This document shows positions 1 to 8,127 of a DNA stretch of 64,000 nucleotides, piece after piece. The position numbers and the translations under genes were made by a program. Numbering within the stretch: position 1 is the first letter of the stretch; every line of letters begins with the position of its first letter. Source of the DNA: an uncultured Verrucomicrobia subdivision 3 bacterium. Lineage in GTDB: Bacteria > Verrucomicrobiota > Verrucomicrobiia > Limisphaerales > UBA11358. The stretch covers positions 1 to 64,000 of the forward strand of contig CAIXUZ010000078.1 of NCBI GenBank assembly GCA_903922735.1. The letters are read 5' to 3'. Under the pieces are notes generated by a model, which saw nothing but the letters and a program-made list of their open reading frames with translations, ran no database searches and was not told where the DNA came from.

Positions 1-126
1 ATGTTCCCGCGTTTTATGTCGATGTTCCCGCGTTTTATGTCGATGTTCCCGCGTTTTATGTCGATGTTCCCGCGTTTTATGTCGATGTTCCCGCGTTTTA
101 TGTCGATGTTCCCGCGTTTTACCTTG
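1..126. repeat. 21-bp minisatellite, five full units plus a partial sixth
   Basis: Five identical 21-bp units run head to tail at 1-21, 22-42, 43-63, 64-84 and 85-105. A sixth (106-126) diverges after its first 15-16 bases. The unit begins ATGTTCCCGCG and is a multiple of three, so the plus frame is open through the array and reads MFPRFMS repeatedly, stopping at 130-132. There are no spacers, so this is not CRISPR. The array reaches the window edge and may extend further left. Confidence 0.95.
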
Positions 127-140
127 AGGTAAAACGCGGG
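111..140. repeat. Perfect hairpin ending the 21-bp array
   Basis: Positions 111-124 (CCCGCGTTTTACCT) are perfectly complementary to 127-140, leaving a 2-nt centre. The left arm is the start of the sixth minisatellite unit, so the hairpin looks like a unit meeting an inverted partial copy of itself. A second small stem (GAGCC/GGCTC, 140-153) follows directly. There is no T-run, so a rho-independent terminator is unlikely for either strand. Confidence 0.8.
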
Positions 141-380
141 AGCCTCAAGGCTCCGGACGGGAACAACGTGGTTATTACCAAATCTGGCAGGGTCATTTAC
201 CCCGGCCAGCAGGCAATGGCTGGCGACGGTGGCATCTTCTTTCCTTGCCGCAACCTCTTCGCCGTCGGCCCGATGCCTTCACTTGCTTGCGCATTTGGCC
301 GGGAGAAAACAAACCCGGATCCGGTTGTCCGCGCAAATTGGAACTTGCGGGATTTCCTCCGCCGCCCATCCTTGCCGGAT

Positions 381-1187
381 ATGCTTTTAACGCATCCCTT
401 TTGTTTCCGGCGGTGGCTGCTGTTCGTCGCGCTTTGGCTGGTCATCAGCCCGGCCGCTTGGGCGGACGATGCCGCCCCCCCGGTTCCGTCCGCGCCGTAT
501 GATTACGCCGAACCCAAACTGATCACGGGCACGGTCTACGAAACCGGCTCCGAACAGAAGAAAATCCTCTACACCTTCCAGCGCACCGCCACGCGAACCA
601 ACGACACCGTCTATGCCGAGCGCCGATTCCTCCGGCCCGACGGCTTCGTCGCCGCCGTGGAAAACATCGTTTATAAATCCGGCCGCCTGACGTCCTTTCA
701 AATGAAAGAATTTCAGGCCAACGTTTCCGGCACCATCGACATTGCCCCCGACCCCAAGAATCCGACTCAGCAAAATATCTGCATCGGCTACGACAAAGGC
801 CTCACCCCGCAAAAAGGCGAACCCAAAAAACTCCCGCCCGACATCGTGATCGACGATACCGTGTATCCCTTCCTGCTCGCGCATTGGGACAAACTGATGA
901 AAGGCGACAGCGTAAAATTCCGCTTCGTCGCGCTGGAATGGGAACGCACGTTTATGTTCCGCTTTGTGAAGACCGGCGAAACCACGATGCACGGGCACAC
1001 CCACGTCCAGATCAAGATGGAGCCGACCAATCTGCTCGTGGCGCCCATGGTGAATCCGCTGTTCTTCATGATGGAAAAAGACGGCGACCACCATTTGGTT
1101 TCCTACATTGGCCGCACCACGCCCCGCGTCCAAAAAGGCAAAACCTGGAAATATCTCGACGCCGAAACTGTCTTTGATTGGAAGTAA
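381..1187 (+). CDS. Secreted protein of unknown function
   Basis: I do not recognise a family. The reading frame is open from a GTG at 168, but the first 71 codons of that frame look non-coding. The ATG at 381 begins a convincing signal peptide: Arg-Arg, a hydrophobic stretch WLLFVALWLVI, then a cleavage-like AWA-DD near residue 29. The mature part of about 240 residues is rich in beta-type sequence (GTVYETGSEQKK, YAERRFLRPDGF) and has no cysteine cluster or obvious catalytic motif. It has the feel of a periplasmic beta-rich DUF3108-like protein, but that is only an impression. It is convergent with mfd, with 24 bp between the stop codons. Confidence 0.7.
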   Translation: MLLTHPFCFRRWLLFVALWLVISPAAWADDAAPPVPSAPYDYAEPKLITGTVYETGSEQKKILYTFQRTATRTNDTVYAERRFLRPDGFVAAVENIVYKSGRLTSFQMKEFQANVSGTIDIAPDPKNPTQQNICIGYDKGLTPQKGEPKKLPPDIVIDDTVYPFLLAHWDKLMKGDSVKFRFVALEWERTFMFRFVKTGETTMHGHTHVQIKMEPTNLLVAPMVNPLFFMMEKDGDHHLVSYIGRTTPRVQKGKTWKYLDAETVFDWK

Positions 1188-1211
1188 AAAAACTGAGCGG
1201 CCCGATACAAA

Positions 1212-4200
1212 TCAAATCGCCAATAACAGCCGCTTGATCTCTTTGAGCCGGGCCGGGACCTCTTTTTTGGTCAGGCGCGGAAATTTGCCGCCCAGCTGGA
1301 TGAAATCTCCGTGCCGCGTGATTTTCAATTTGTCTTCTTCCACTTCGATGGCGGTCACCGCCTTCTCGCTGGCGAGGATTTTCAGTTCCCCCACCGCCAG
1401 CAACAGTTCCACCTCCGGCGGCAGCGGGCCGAAACGGTCGCGCACTTCTTTTCGCAACGCGTCCAGCAGCGGTTTTTCATTCGCCTGCGCCAGCTTGCGG
1501 TAAATCTCAATGCGATGATGGGCTTCGGTGACGTAGTTGTGGGGCAAACCGGCCGTGGTAGGGCGCGTCACTCCGTGCGCGCCGTCATTCGCGGTCGTGC
1601 GCTCGGCGGGCAGAGGACTGCCCGCCCTACCTGATTCAGCCGCATTCATCTCCAAAAAATCCAGCGCGATGCGGACGTCCATGCGCGGCTTCACTTTCTC
1701 GCCTTTCAACGCGCCGACGCTTTGCTTGAGCAACTGGCAGTAGAGCTCAAAGCCCACGGCGGTGATGTGGCCGCTTTGTTCCGATCCGAGCAGATTGCCC
1801 GCGCCGCGAATCTCCAGATCGCGCATGGCGATCTTGAACCCGCTGCCGAGCGAAGCGTATTGCTTCATCGCACTGATGCGTTTGCGCACATCGGTGAGCA
1901 GGCGCGCGTGCCGCGGCAGCAGCAGATACGCGTAAGCCTGATGCTTGTAGCGCCCGACCCGCCCGCGCAACTGGTATAGCTCGCTCAAGCCAAACCGATC
2001 GGCGCGGTCAATGATGATGGTGTTGGCGTTCGGGATATCGAGGCCGCTCTCGATAATCGTCGTGGAGAGCAGCACATCCGCCTCGCCGTTGACGAACTGC
2101 GTCATCACTTCCTCCAGATCATCCGCGTGCATCTGGCCGTGGCCGACAACGATGCGCGCGTCAGGAACCAGCGAGGCCAATTTCGCGCGCATGGTTTCAA
2201 TCGTCAGCACGCGGTTGTGCAGGAAAAAAACCTGGCCGCCGCGCGCCAGTTCGCGTTTGATCGCGTCGCGGATGGTGCGCTCGTCGTAAGGCACGGCAAT
2301 CGTCTCGACGGGCAAGCGGTCGTGCGGCGGCGATTGGATGGTGCTCATGTCGCGCGCGCCGGTGAGCGCGAGATAGAGCGTGCGGGGAATCGGCGTGGCG
2401 CTCAGCGTCAGCACATCCACCATCGTCCGCAGCCGTTTGAACTTTTCCTTGTGCAGCACGCCGAAGCGCTGTTCTTCATCAATCACCACGAGGCCGAGGT
2501 CCTTGAACGCAATATCCTCCTGCACGATGCGATGCGTGCCGATGACAATATCCACCGCGCCCGCCGCGAGATCCTTGATTACCCGGTCCTGCTCGCGGCG
2601 CGTGCGGAACCGCGAGAGCAATTCCACGCGGATCGGATAATCCGCCATGCGCTCGCGGAAATTATTAAAATGCTGCTGAGCCAAAACGGTCGTCGGCACC
2701 AGAATCGCGACCTGCTTGCCGTCCATCACACATTTGAACGCGGCGCGGATGGCGACTTCCGTTTTCCCGAAGCCGACGTCACCACAGATGAGGCGATCCA
2801 TCGGCTTGGGACGCTCTTGATCCGCCTTCGTGTCCGCGATGGCAGTGATCTGGTCACGCGTTTCCTCGTAGAGGAAGGCGCTCTCAAACTCGCGCTGCCA
2901 TTGCGTGTCCGGCTGGCAGGGATGGCCAGGCTGCGTTTCGCGCACGGCCTGAATACGAAGCATTTCCGCCGCGATGTCGCGCACGGCTTTTTCCGTCTGC
3001 TCCCGGGCCCGGGCCCAGCGCGTTCCGCCGAGTTGGTTCAAGGGTGGATTGGCCTTGCCGGCACCGACGTATTTGCTGACGAGGTGCGCCTCGCTGACGG
3101 GAACATAAAGTTTCGGCGGCTCAACGGCATCACCGCCGGGGGCGTATTCGATGACGAGGCATTCGGTTTCGGATTGGCGATTGCCGATTGCCGATTGCCG
3201 ATTGCCCGAAGCCGCCGGCAGGTTTTTCAGCCCCAGAAATTTTCCGATGCCGTGCTGGAGATGCACCACCAAATCACCTTCTTCCAAATCCGTGAAATCA
3301 ATGTCCAGCGCGGAACGGGCCGCCAGCGCGTGGGTGGATTTTTGGCGACGCGGTCGCTGAATTTTGTAGCGCCCAAATATTTCCGCGTCGGTCACCACCA
3401 CCAGTTTGGCCTCGTCGCAGATAAACCCGCGGGCCAGCGAACCGAGCTGGATGACCAGCCGAGGTTCGGCAGCAAAACTGTGCTCTTTCCAAATCTCCTC
3501 AAATCGCTGCCGCTCGCCCGGATTATTGCAAAAGACGTGTATGGCGTAATCCTGCCGCAACCAGCGGTGAAGCTGCTGAAAAAATTCCCGCCGCTGCGCC
3601 TCGGCAATTTGCGGTTCCGGCGCCCGCTCCGCCAGCGGACGAAAGGCGTCAAGCGAAGCAAACAACGGAGCGCCGAACTCCGGGTCGGCGGAGTGATGCG
3701 AATCGCCCGCTTCTCCCTCACCCTGACCCTCTCCCGCTGGGAGAGGGAACAGCCGTTGCGCGCTATTACTTGCAGATAAATCTGTCGAGCAGGATTCAGC
3801 CGTGGATTCTTCAGAAAGCTGGGAACGTTTTTCCCTCTTCCCGGGAGAAAAGGCCGGGGTGAGGGGAAAAACGTCTTCTAGCAACTCAACGGAAGTGAAA
3901 CCACGACGGTTCAGATCAACCAGAAAATCCGGCCAGGAGATGAAGAATAGATCGTCTTTGGGGACCTGTTGTTCATAGGCATCGGCATGAACGGCGAGCA
4001 ACTCCGGTTCGCAGAGAAGGAAAATGGCTTCACCCGGCAGATAATCCAACAGCGTGGCCAGGGCGGGTTGATGCTTGATCCCGCCGGCTTCATTCGGCCG
4101 CTGCTTGAGAATTCCCAGTTCGCCGGCGGGCGGCAACGTGACGCCGGTGATTTCTTCACGCGAAATCTGCGTGAGCGGATCGAAGCAGCGGAGTGATTCA

Positions 4201-4844
4201 AGTTCGTCGCCAAAAAATTCCAGCCGCACCGGCCACGGATTGGTCGGCGGAAAAATGTCCACGATGCCGCCCCGCAGGGCGAGCTCCCCCTTTTGTGAAA
4301 CCTGCGCCTCCGGCTCGTAGCCCTGCATCTCCAGAAATTCGATCAGATCCAGCGGAGCAATCTGGTCACCCCGTTCGAGCCGGCGGGTGCGCTGCTGGAT
4401 TTCAGCGGGCGAAAACGTTTTTTGCAGCAACGCCTTCACGTCGGCGACGATCAGTTTGGAAATTTTGGTTTTTAGCTTTGCGTTGGCAGAAAGCTCAACG
4501 AGCGTTTGCAGCCGCTCGCTAATCACATCGGCGTGCGGCAGCCTGCCTTCATGCGGCAAGACTTCCCAGGCGGGATAAAACAGCGGTGGTGCGCCCAGCC
4601 ATGTTTCCAAATCCTGTTGAAAACTTTCCTGGGTCTTCAGATTTTCCGTGACGATGACGACGGTTTTTTGCGGAAACATCTGCCGCACCAGCGCAGCGAA
4701 AAACGGTTGCGCCGACGCGGTAACACCGGAAAAAGACAGCACTCCGCCATGCTCCAGTCGCCGGGCGAGGGATGGCACAGCGGGAGTTTGCAAAAGGTCA
4801 GCAAACAGTTTGCCCACCGCTGACGAGGATTCGTTTTGCGCCAA
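1212..4844 (-). CDS. mfd: Transcription-repair coupling factor Mfd
   Basis: Mfd displaces RNA polymerase stalled at DNA lesions and recruits the UvrAB excision machinery. The 1210-residue product has an N-terminal UvrB-like part ([31 protein letters not shown]), the RNAP-interacting region ([16 protein letters not shown]), RecG-like helicase motifs ([42 protein letters not shown]) and the C-terminal TRCF domain. E. coli Mfd is 1148 residues. The extra length here is largely three low-complexity, repeat-like segments near residues 325-390, 546-557 and 1071-1096, each coinciding with a DNA repeat and each keeping the frame. The helicase core is intact, so the gene is probably functional. A decayed copy of its 3' end lies near 14.85 kb. 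Confidence 0.97.
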   Translation of the reverse strand: MAQNESSSAVGKLFADLLQTPAVPSLARRLEHGGVLSFSGVTASAQPFFAALVRQMFPQKTVVIVTENLKTQESFQQDLETWLGAPPLFYPAWEVLPHEGRLPHADVISERLQTLVELSANAKLKTKISKLIVADVKALLQKTFSPAEIQQRTRRLERGDQIAPLDLIEFLEMQGYEPEAQVSQKGELALRGGIVDIFPPTNPWPVRLEFFGDELESLRCFDPLTQISREEITGVTLPPAGELGILKQRPNEAGGIKHQPALATLLDYLPGEAIFLLCEPELLAVHADAYEQQVPKDDLFFISWPDFLVDLNRRGFTSVELLEDVFPLTPAFSPGKREKRSQLSEESTAESCSTDLSASNSAQRLFPLPAGEGQGEGEAGDSHHSADPEFGAPLFASLDAFRPLAERAPEPQIAEAQRREFFQQLHRWLRQDYAIHVFCNNPGERQRFEEIWKEHSFAAEPRLVIQLGSLARGFICDEAKLVVVTDAEIFGRYKIQRPRRQKSTHALAARSALDIDFTDLEEGDLVVHLQHGIGKFLGLKNLPAASGNRQSAIGNRQSETECLVIEYAPGGDAVEPPKLYVPVSEAHLVSKYVGAGKANPPLNQLGGTRWARAREQTEKAVRDIAAEMLRIQAVRETQPGHPCQPDTQWQREFESAFLYEETRDQITAIADTKADQERPKPMDRLICGDVGFGKTEVAIRAAFKCVMDGKQVAILVPTTVLAQQHFNNFRERMADYPIRVELLSRFRTRREQDRVIKDLAAGAVDIVIGTHRIVQEDIAFKDLGLVVIDEEQRFGVLHKEKFKRLRTMVDVLTLSATPIPRTLYLALTGARDMSTIQSPPHDRLPVETIAVPYDERTIRDAIKRELARGGQVFFLHNRVLTIETMRAKLASLVPDARIVVGHGQMHADDLEEVMTQFVNGEADVLLSTTIIESGLDIPNANTIIIDRADRFGLSELYQLRGRVGRYKHQAYAYLLLPRHARLLTDVRKRISAMKQYASLGSGFKIAMRDLEIRGAGNLLGSEQSGHITAVGFELYCQLLKQSVGALKGEKVKPRMDVRIALDFLEMNAAESGRAGSPLPAERTTANDGAHGVTRPTTAGLPHNYVTEAHHRIEIYRKLAQANEKPLLDALRKEVRDRFGPLPPEVELLLAVGELKILASEKAVTAIEVEEDKLKITRHGDFIQLGGKFPRLTKKEVPARLKEIKRLLLAI
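1557..1631. repeat. Palindromic repeat inserted in frame in mfd
   Basis: The outer arms GGTAGGGCG (1557-1565) and CGCCCTACC (1623-1631) are inverted repeats. An inner hairpin CGGGCAG/CTGCCCG (1607-1613, 1618-1624) has a 4-nt loop. In Mfd it encodes a Gly/Pro/Thr-rich segment (about residues 1071-1096) that interrupts the TRCF domain region just before [16 protein letters not shown]. It looks like a REP/MITE-like mobile repeat. Confidence 0.65.
3172..3206. repeat. Heptanucleotide tandem repeat inside mfd
   Basis: Five head-to-tail 7-bp units (GATTGGC, then GATTGCC four times). In the Mfd frame on the minus strand they encode the [15 protein letters not shown] segment at about residues 546-557. 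Heptamer arrays of other sequence also occur at 4960-5027. Confidence 0.85.
3727..3874. repeat. Paired palindromes inserted in frame in mfd
   Basis: A perfect 9-bp hairpin, CCCTCTCCC (3727-3735) with GGGAGAGGG (3739-3747), lies about 80 bp from a second palindrome, ACGTTTTTCCCTC (3825-3837) with its near-perfect complement at 3861-3874 (one bulged G). The block encodes a Ser/Pro/Gly/Glu-rich stretch of Mfd at about residues 325-390 that is unlike the surrounding protein. Confidence 0.7.
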
Positions 4845-5274
4845 GCACGGAGAAATTCGCAGCGAAGACCGGTGAAGTCAAGCGACGGCGGAGCTTCGTC
4901 ACGGGCCGGCAGCGAAGGTTTCAGAGGTCAGCGGAGAGATAAAGGGGAACAAGAGAAAAGCGGAAAGCGGAAAGCGGAAAGCGGAAAAATCCAACATTCA
5001 ACATCCAACATTCAACATTCAACGCTCAACAGACAGTGGGCATTGATAATTCGTAATTGGGATCGTAATTGGTAATTAGGCACTGGGCATTCTGCAGAAG
5101 GGGGTTGATGCTGGTGCAGGAGTCCGCGCTGAGGTGCGTTGGGCCAGCGCCAAGAACAAGCACGGTGTCGGGTATGGGAAAACAGGACGGGTGGCCGCAG
5201 GCCAAGCCCAGGTAGCAGAACTTCTTGTTTTTCCCCCGCCAAACTTTCATCTTAAACCATAAAAGAAAAAAACC
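4845..5274. other. Intergenic region with heptanucleotide repeats
   Basis: This is the gap between the divergent starts of mfd and the family-2 glycosyltransferase. It holds four GCGGAAA units (4960-4987), five AACATTC-type units (4993-5027) and a looser period-7 stretch (about 5053-5093, TAATTGG/TAATTAG/GCATTCT-like). The last 25 bp before the ATG at 5275 are A-rich. I see no convincing gene, promoter pair or terminator. Confidence 0.6.
4960..5027. repeat. Two adjacent heptanucleotide arrays
   Basis: GCGGAAA is repeated four times at 4960-4987. After 5 bp, AACATTC (with AACATCC and AACGCTC variants) is repeated five times at 4993-5027. The shared 7-bp period with the array in mfd suggests a common expansion mechanism. 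Confidence 0.85.
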
Positions 5275-6222
5275 ATGTCGTTCAGCGATACCATCAAGCC
5301 TTCAATCTCGGTCGTCATTCCGGTCTATAACAGCGAACTGACGCTGCCCAGACTGGTCGAACGCCTGCTGCCAGTCCTGAGCGGGCTGGCACGCGATTAT
5401 GAACTGGTGCTGGTCAATGATGGCAGCCGGGATCAAAGCTGGTCGGTGATCCAACGGCTCGCCGTTGAGCATCAATGGATCCGCGGAATCAACCTGATGC
5501 GAAATTACGGACAGCATAACGCGATTCTCTGCGGCATCCGGGCTGCCCGGTTCAACATCCTGGTGACGATGGATGACGACCTGCAGCATCCACCGGAGGA
5601 GTTGCCGAAACTTTTGGCGAAATTGGAGGAAGGCTTGGATGTCGTCTACGGCACGCCCGAGGAGGAGCAGCACGGACTGCTGCGCGATGTCGCCTCGATG
5701 ATCACGAAAATCGCATTGCAGAGCGCGATGGGCACCGAGACGGCGCGGGGCGTGAGCGCGTGGCGTGTGTTCAGCACGCAGTTGCGCGACGCGTTTGCCG
5801 GTTATCACAGCCCCTTTGTGAGCATTGACGTGCTGCTGACCTGGGGCACGACGAAGTTCGGCTCCGTGCGCGTGCGCTATGATCCGCGCACCATTGGGAA
5901 GTCCAACTACAGTTTTCGCAAGCTGGTGCGCCATGCGATGAACATGATGACCGGATTTTCAGTGTTGCCGTTGCAACTGGCGAGCATCATCGGGTTCGTC
6001 TTCACCCTGTTTGGAATCGGGGTGCTGTTTTTTGTTTTGGGAAGATACCTCATCACCGGCACGAATGTCGCGGGTTTTCCGTTCCTCGCCTCGATCATCG
6101 CCATTTTTTCCGGCGCGCAACTTTTTGCGCTGGGCATCATCGGCGAATACCTAGCGCGGATGCACTTCCGCACGATGGACAAGCCGACGTATACGGTCAG
6201 GCAAATCACCAACACACTTTGA
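5275..6222 (+). CDS. Family 2 glycosyltransferase, polyprenol-phosphate type (ArnC/GtrB/DPM1-like)
   Basis: Probably transfers a sugar from an activated nucleotide to undecaprenyl phosphate at the inner membrane. The 315-residue protein has a GT-A domain opening with ISVVIPVYNSE, the nucleotide-binding LVNDGSRD, the metal-binding MDDDLQHPPEE (about residues 100-110), and two C-terminal membrane helices (about 230-255 and 265-290), the usual ArnC/GtrB layout. The next gene starts 4 bp after the stop. The following WecD-like and WecE genes suggest a 4-amino-4,6-dideoxy sugar is being prepared for a surface glycan. The exact sugar cannot be read from sequence. Confidence 0.88.
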   Translation: MSFSDTIKPSISVVIPVYNSELTLPRLVERLLPVLSGLARDYELVLVNDGSRDQSWSVIQRLAVEHQWIRGINLMRNYGQHNAILCGIRAARFNILVTMDDDLQHPPEELPKLLAKLEEGLDVVYGTPEEEQHGLLRDVASMITKIALQSAMGTETARGVSAWRVFSTQLRDAFAGYHSPFVSIDVLLTWGTTKFGSVRVRYDPRTIGKSNYSFRKLVRHAMNMMTGFSVLPLQLASIIGFVFTLFGIGVLFFVLGRYLITGTNVAGFPFLASIIAIFSGAQLFALGIIGEYLARMHFRTMDKPTYTVRQITNTL

Positions 6223-6226
6223 CCGG

Positions 6227-6970
6227 ATGAACGACAAGCTTCCACGCTCCCTGATCTCAGATTTGGATTCCGACCGGTTTGGAGTTCGTATTGGCAGGGC
6301 AAATATTTCCAACTTCGATGAATGGGCGCCGATGCTCGCCGCCTGTGAACAGGAGGCTGTCCGGATGCTGATCATCCGGTGCCGGACGGATGATTTCCAA
6401 TCAATCCATCGCATGGAAGCGGCGGGAGCAAGGCTCATGGATACGCTGGTGTATTATCACCGCAACCTTCGAAAAGGCACATGGCCGGATGAATTGAAAA
6501 AAAACATCATCCGACCGATGCAAGATTCTGATGCCCCTGAAATCCAAAAAATAGCCGGCGAAATATTTCGCGGTTATCTTGGCCACTATCACGCGGATCC
6601 GAAGCTGGACCACGCAAAGTGTGATGAAGGATACGTTGAGTGGGCGACCCAAATGTGCATGAACCGAAATCCTTCGCGCGAGGTTCTGGTGGCGGAGAAT
6701 GCTTCTGGCGTTCTGGCTGGCTTTGCCACCATGCGGCTCAATGACGCCGATGAAGGAGAAGGAGTCCTCTTTGGCGTGCATCCTGCGTTTGAAGGTCGTG
6801 GACTTTATTGGTCATTCATGGTTCATGCCATGAATTGGTGCCGCAATCGTGGCGCTGCAAGAATGGCAGTGTCCACCCAAATCACCAACACCACCGTGCA
6901 GAAAGTCTGGACACGTTTTGGCTTTGAGCTTACCCACAGCTATTACACCTTTCACCTCTGGTTTGATTGA
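6227..6970 (+). CDS. GNAT N-acetyltransferase, WecD-like
   Basis: Probably acetylates the 4-amino group of a dTDP-4-amino-4,6-dideoxy sugar using acetyl-CoA. The 247-residue protein has a WecD-like arrangement: an N-terminal accessory domain containing DSDRFGVRIGRANI (like the FFGV segment of WecD) and a C-terminal GNAT fold with the acetyl-CoA loop region VHPAFEGRGLYWSF (about residues 185-198) and the beta-bulge region NTTVQKVWTRFGFE. It lies directly upstream of the wecE homologue, as wecD does in the enterobacterial common antigen cluster. GNAT substrate prediction is weak by nature, and the assignment rests mainly on this neighbour. Confidence 0.75.
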   Translation: MNDKLPRSLISDLDSDRFGVRIGRANISNFDEWAPMLAACEQEAVRMLIIRCRTDDFQSIHRMEAAGARLMDTLVYYHRNLRKGTWPDELKKNIIRPMQDSDAPEIQKIAGEIFRGYLGHYHADPKLDHAKCDEGYVEWATQMCMNRNPSREVLVAENASGVLAGFATMRLNDADEGEGVLFGVHPAFEGRGLYWSFMVHAMNWCRNRGAARMAVSTQITNTTVQKVWTRFGFELTHSYYTFHLWFD

Positions 6971-6987
6971 GTGAACTTGCCTGCAAC

Positions 6988-8127
6988 ATGAATGATTATA
7001 GCATTCCTTTCAACCGATCCTCGATCCAAGGCCGGGAATTGGAACACATTTTCCGGACGATGACCATCGGCCAAATCGCCGGAAATCAGACCTATTCCCA
7101 AAAGTGCCATGCCTTCCTGGAGCAGTCGCTGCAAGTGCAAAAAGCCATGGTCACCACTTCCTGCACGCACGCCCTGGAAATGTCCGCCCTGCTGCTCGAC
7201 ATCCAGCCCGGCGATGAAGTGATTGTCCCCTCGTTTACCTTCGTTTCCACGGCGAATGCTTTTACCCTGCGCGGGGCAAAAATTATATTTTCCGACATTC
7301 GACCCGACACGCTCAATCTGGACGAGCGGCAACTGGAAGGCCTCGTTTCTTCCCGGACGAAAGCGATTGTCCCGGTGCATTATGCCGGAGTGGGCTGCGA
7401 GATGGGGGTGATTGGCGAGATCGCCGCCCGGCACGGTTTGCCGGTGGTGGAAGACAATGCCCACGGATTGTTTGGCAAATTCCGCGGCCGCTGGCTGGGC
7501 ACCTTTGGTTGTCTGGCCGCCCAGAGCTTCCACGAAACAAAAAACATCACTTGCGGCGAAGGCGGCGCCCTGCTGATCAACGACCCGCGCCTGATTGAGC
7601 GGGCCGAGATCATTCGTGAAAAAGGGACAAACCGCAGCCGGTTCTTCCGGGGACAGGTGGATAAGTATTCCTGGGTGGACATCGGTTCGAGCTATGTCAT
7701 GAGCGATGTTCTGGCGGCGTTTCTCTTCGCCCAGCTGGAAATGTGGCAAAACATACAGGCCCAACGGGAGCGCATCTGGAAATATTATGACCAGCACCTG
7801 CGCGATTGGGCGCGGGAACATGGGATTGGCCAGCCCGTGGTGCCCGCCCACTGCGAGCAGTCTTTCCACATGTATTACCTGATCATGCCGTCTTTGGAAA
7901 GGCGCCAGGCGCTCATTTCATTTCTCAAGTCGCGCGGCATCCTCAGTGTATTCCATTATGTGCCGCTCCATCTCTCGCCCATGGGCATGCGGATGGGCGG
8001 GCGCAAAGGGGCTTATCCAATCACTGAGGACCGAAGTGATCGTTTGGTGCGACTGCCTTTTTACAACAGCCTTAACACTGACAATCAAGACCGAGTCATT
8101 CGAGCCGTCCAAGAATTCGATGCGTGA
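6988..8127 (+). CDS. wecE: dTDP-4-amino-4,6-dideoxygalactose transaminase
   Basis: A PLP-dependent sugar aminotransferase of the DegT/DnrJ/EryC1/StrS family that converts dTDP-4-keto-6-deoxyglucose to the 4-amino sugar. It closely resembles WecE (RffA) along its length: IPFNRSSIQGRELEHI, LLDIQPGDEVIVPSFTF, IVPVHYAGVGCEM, SFHETKNITCGEGG (the PLP lysine is in ETKN), REKGTNRSRFFRGQVDKY and VFHYVPLHLSP. I chose the ATG at 6988 because WecE proteins begin at IPFN. A TTG at 6967 would add seven residues and overlap the previous stop. The 379-residue length is normal. dTDP-glucose synthase and dehydratase genes are not in this window. Confidence 0.93.
   Translation: MNDYSIPFNRSSIQGRELEHIFRTMTIGQIAGNQTYSQKCHAFLEQSLQVQKAMVTTSCTHALEMSALLLDIQPGDEVIVPSFTFVSTANAFTLRGAKIIFSDIRPDTLNLDERQLEGLVSSRTKAIVPVHYAGVGCEMGVIGEIAARHGLPVVEDNAHGLFGKFRGRWLGTFGCLAAQSFHETKNITCGEGGALLINDPRLIERAEIIREKGTNRSRFFRGQVDKYSWVDIGSSYVMSDVLAAFLFAQLEMWQNIQAQRERIWKYYDQHLRDWAREHGIGQPVVPAHCEQSFHMYYLIMPSLERRQALISFLKSRGILSVFHYVPLHLSPMGMRMGGRKGAYPITEDRSDRLVRLPFYNSLNTDNQDRVIRAVQEFDA

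Noticed and set aside
1-126. Possible CRISPR array
   Set aside because: The 21-bp units are contiguous without spacers, and no cas genes are present. The same applies to 40905-41114.
2127-3779. Long plus-strand open frame opposite mfd
   Set aside because: It is antisense to a clearly conserved gene, has Arg/Ala/His-rich mirror composition and no motifs. Long antisense frames are common in GC-rich genes.
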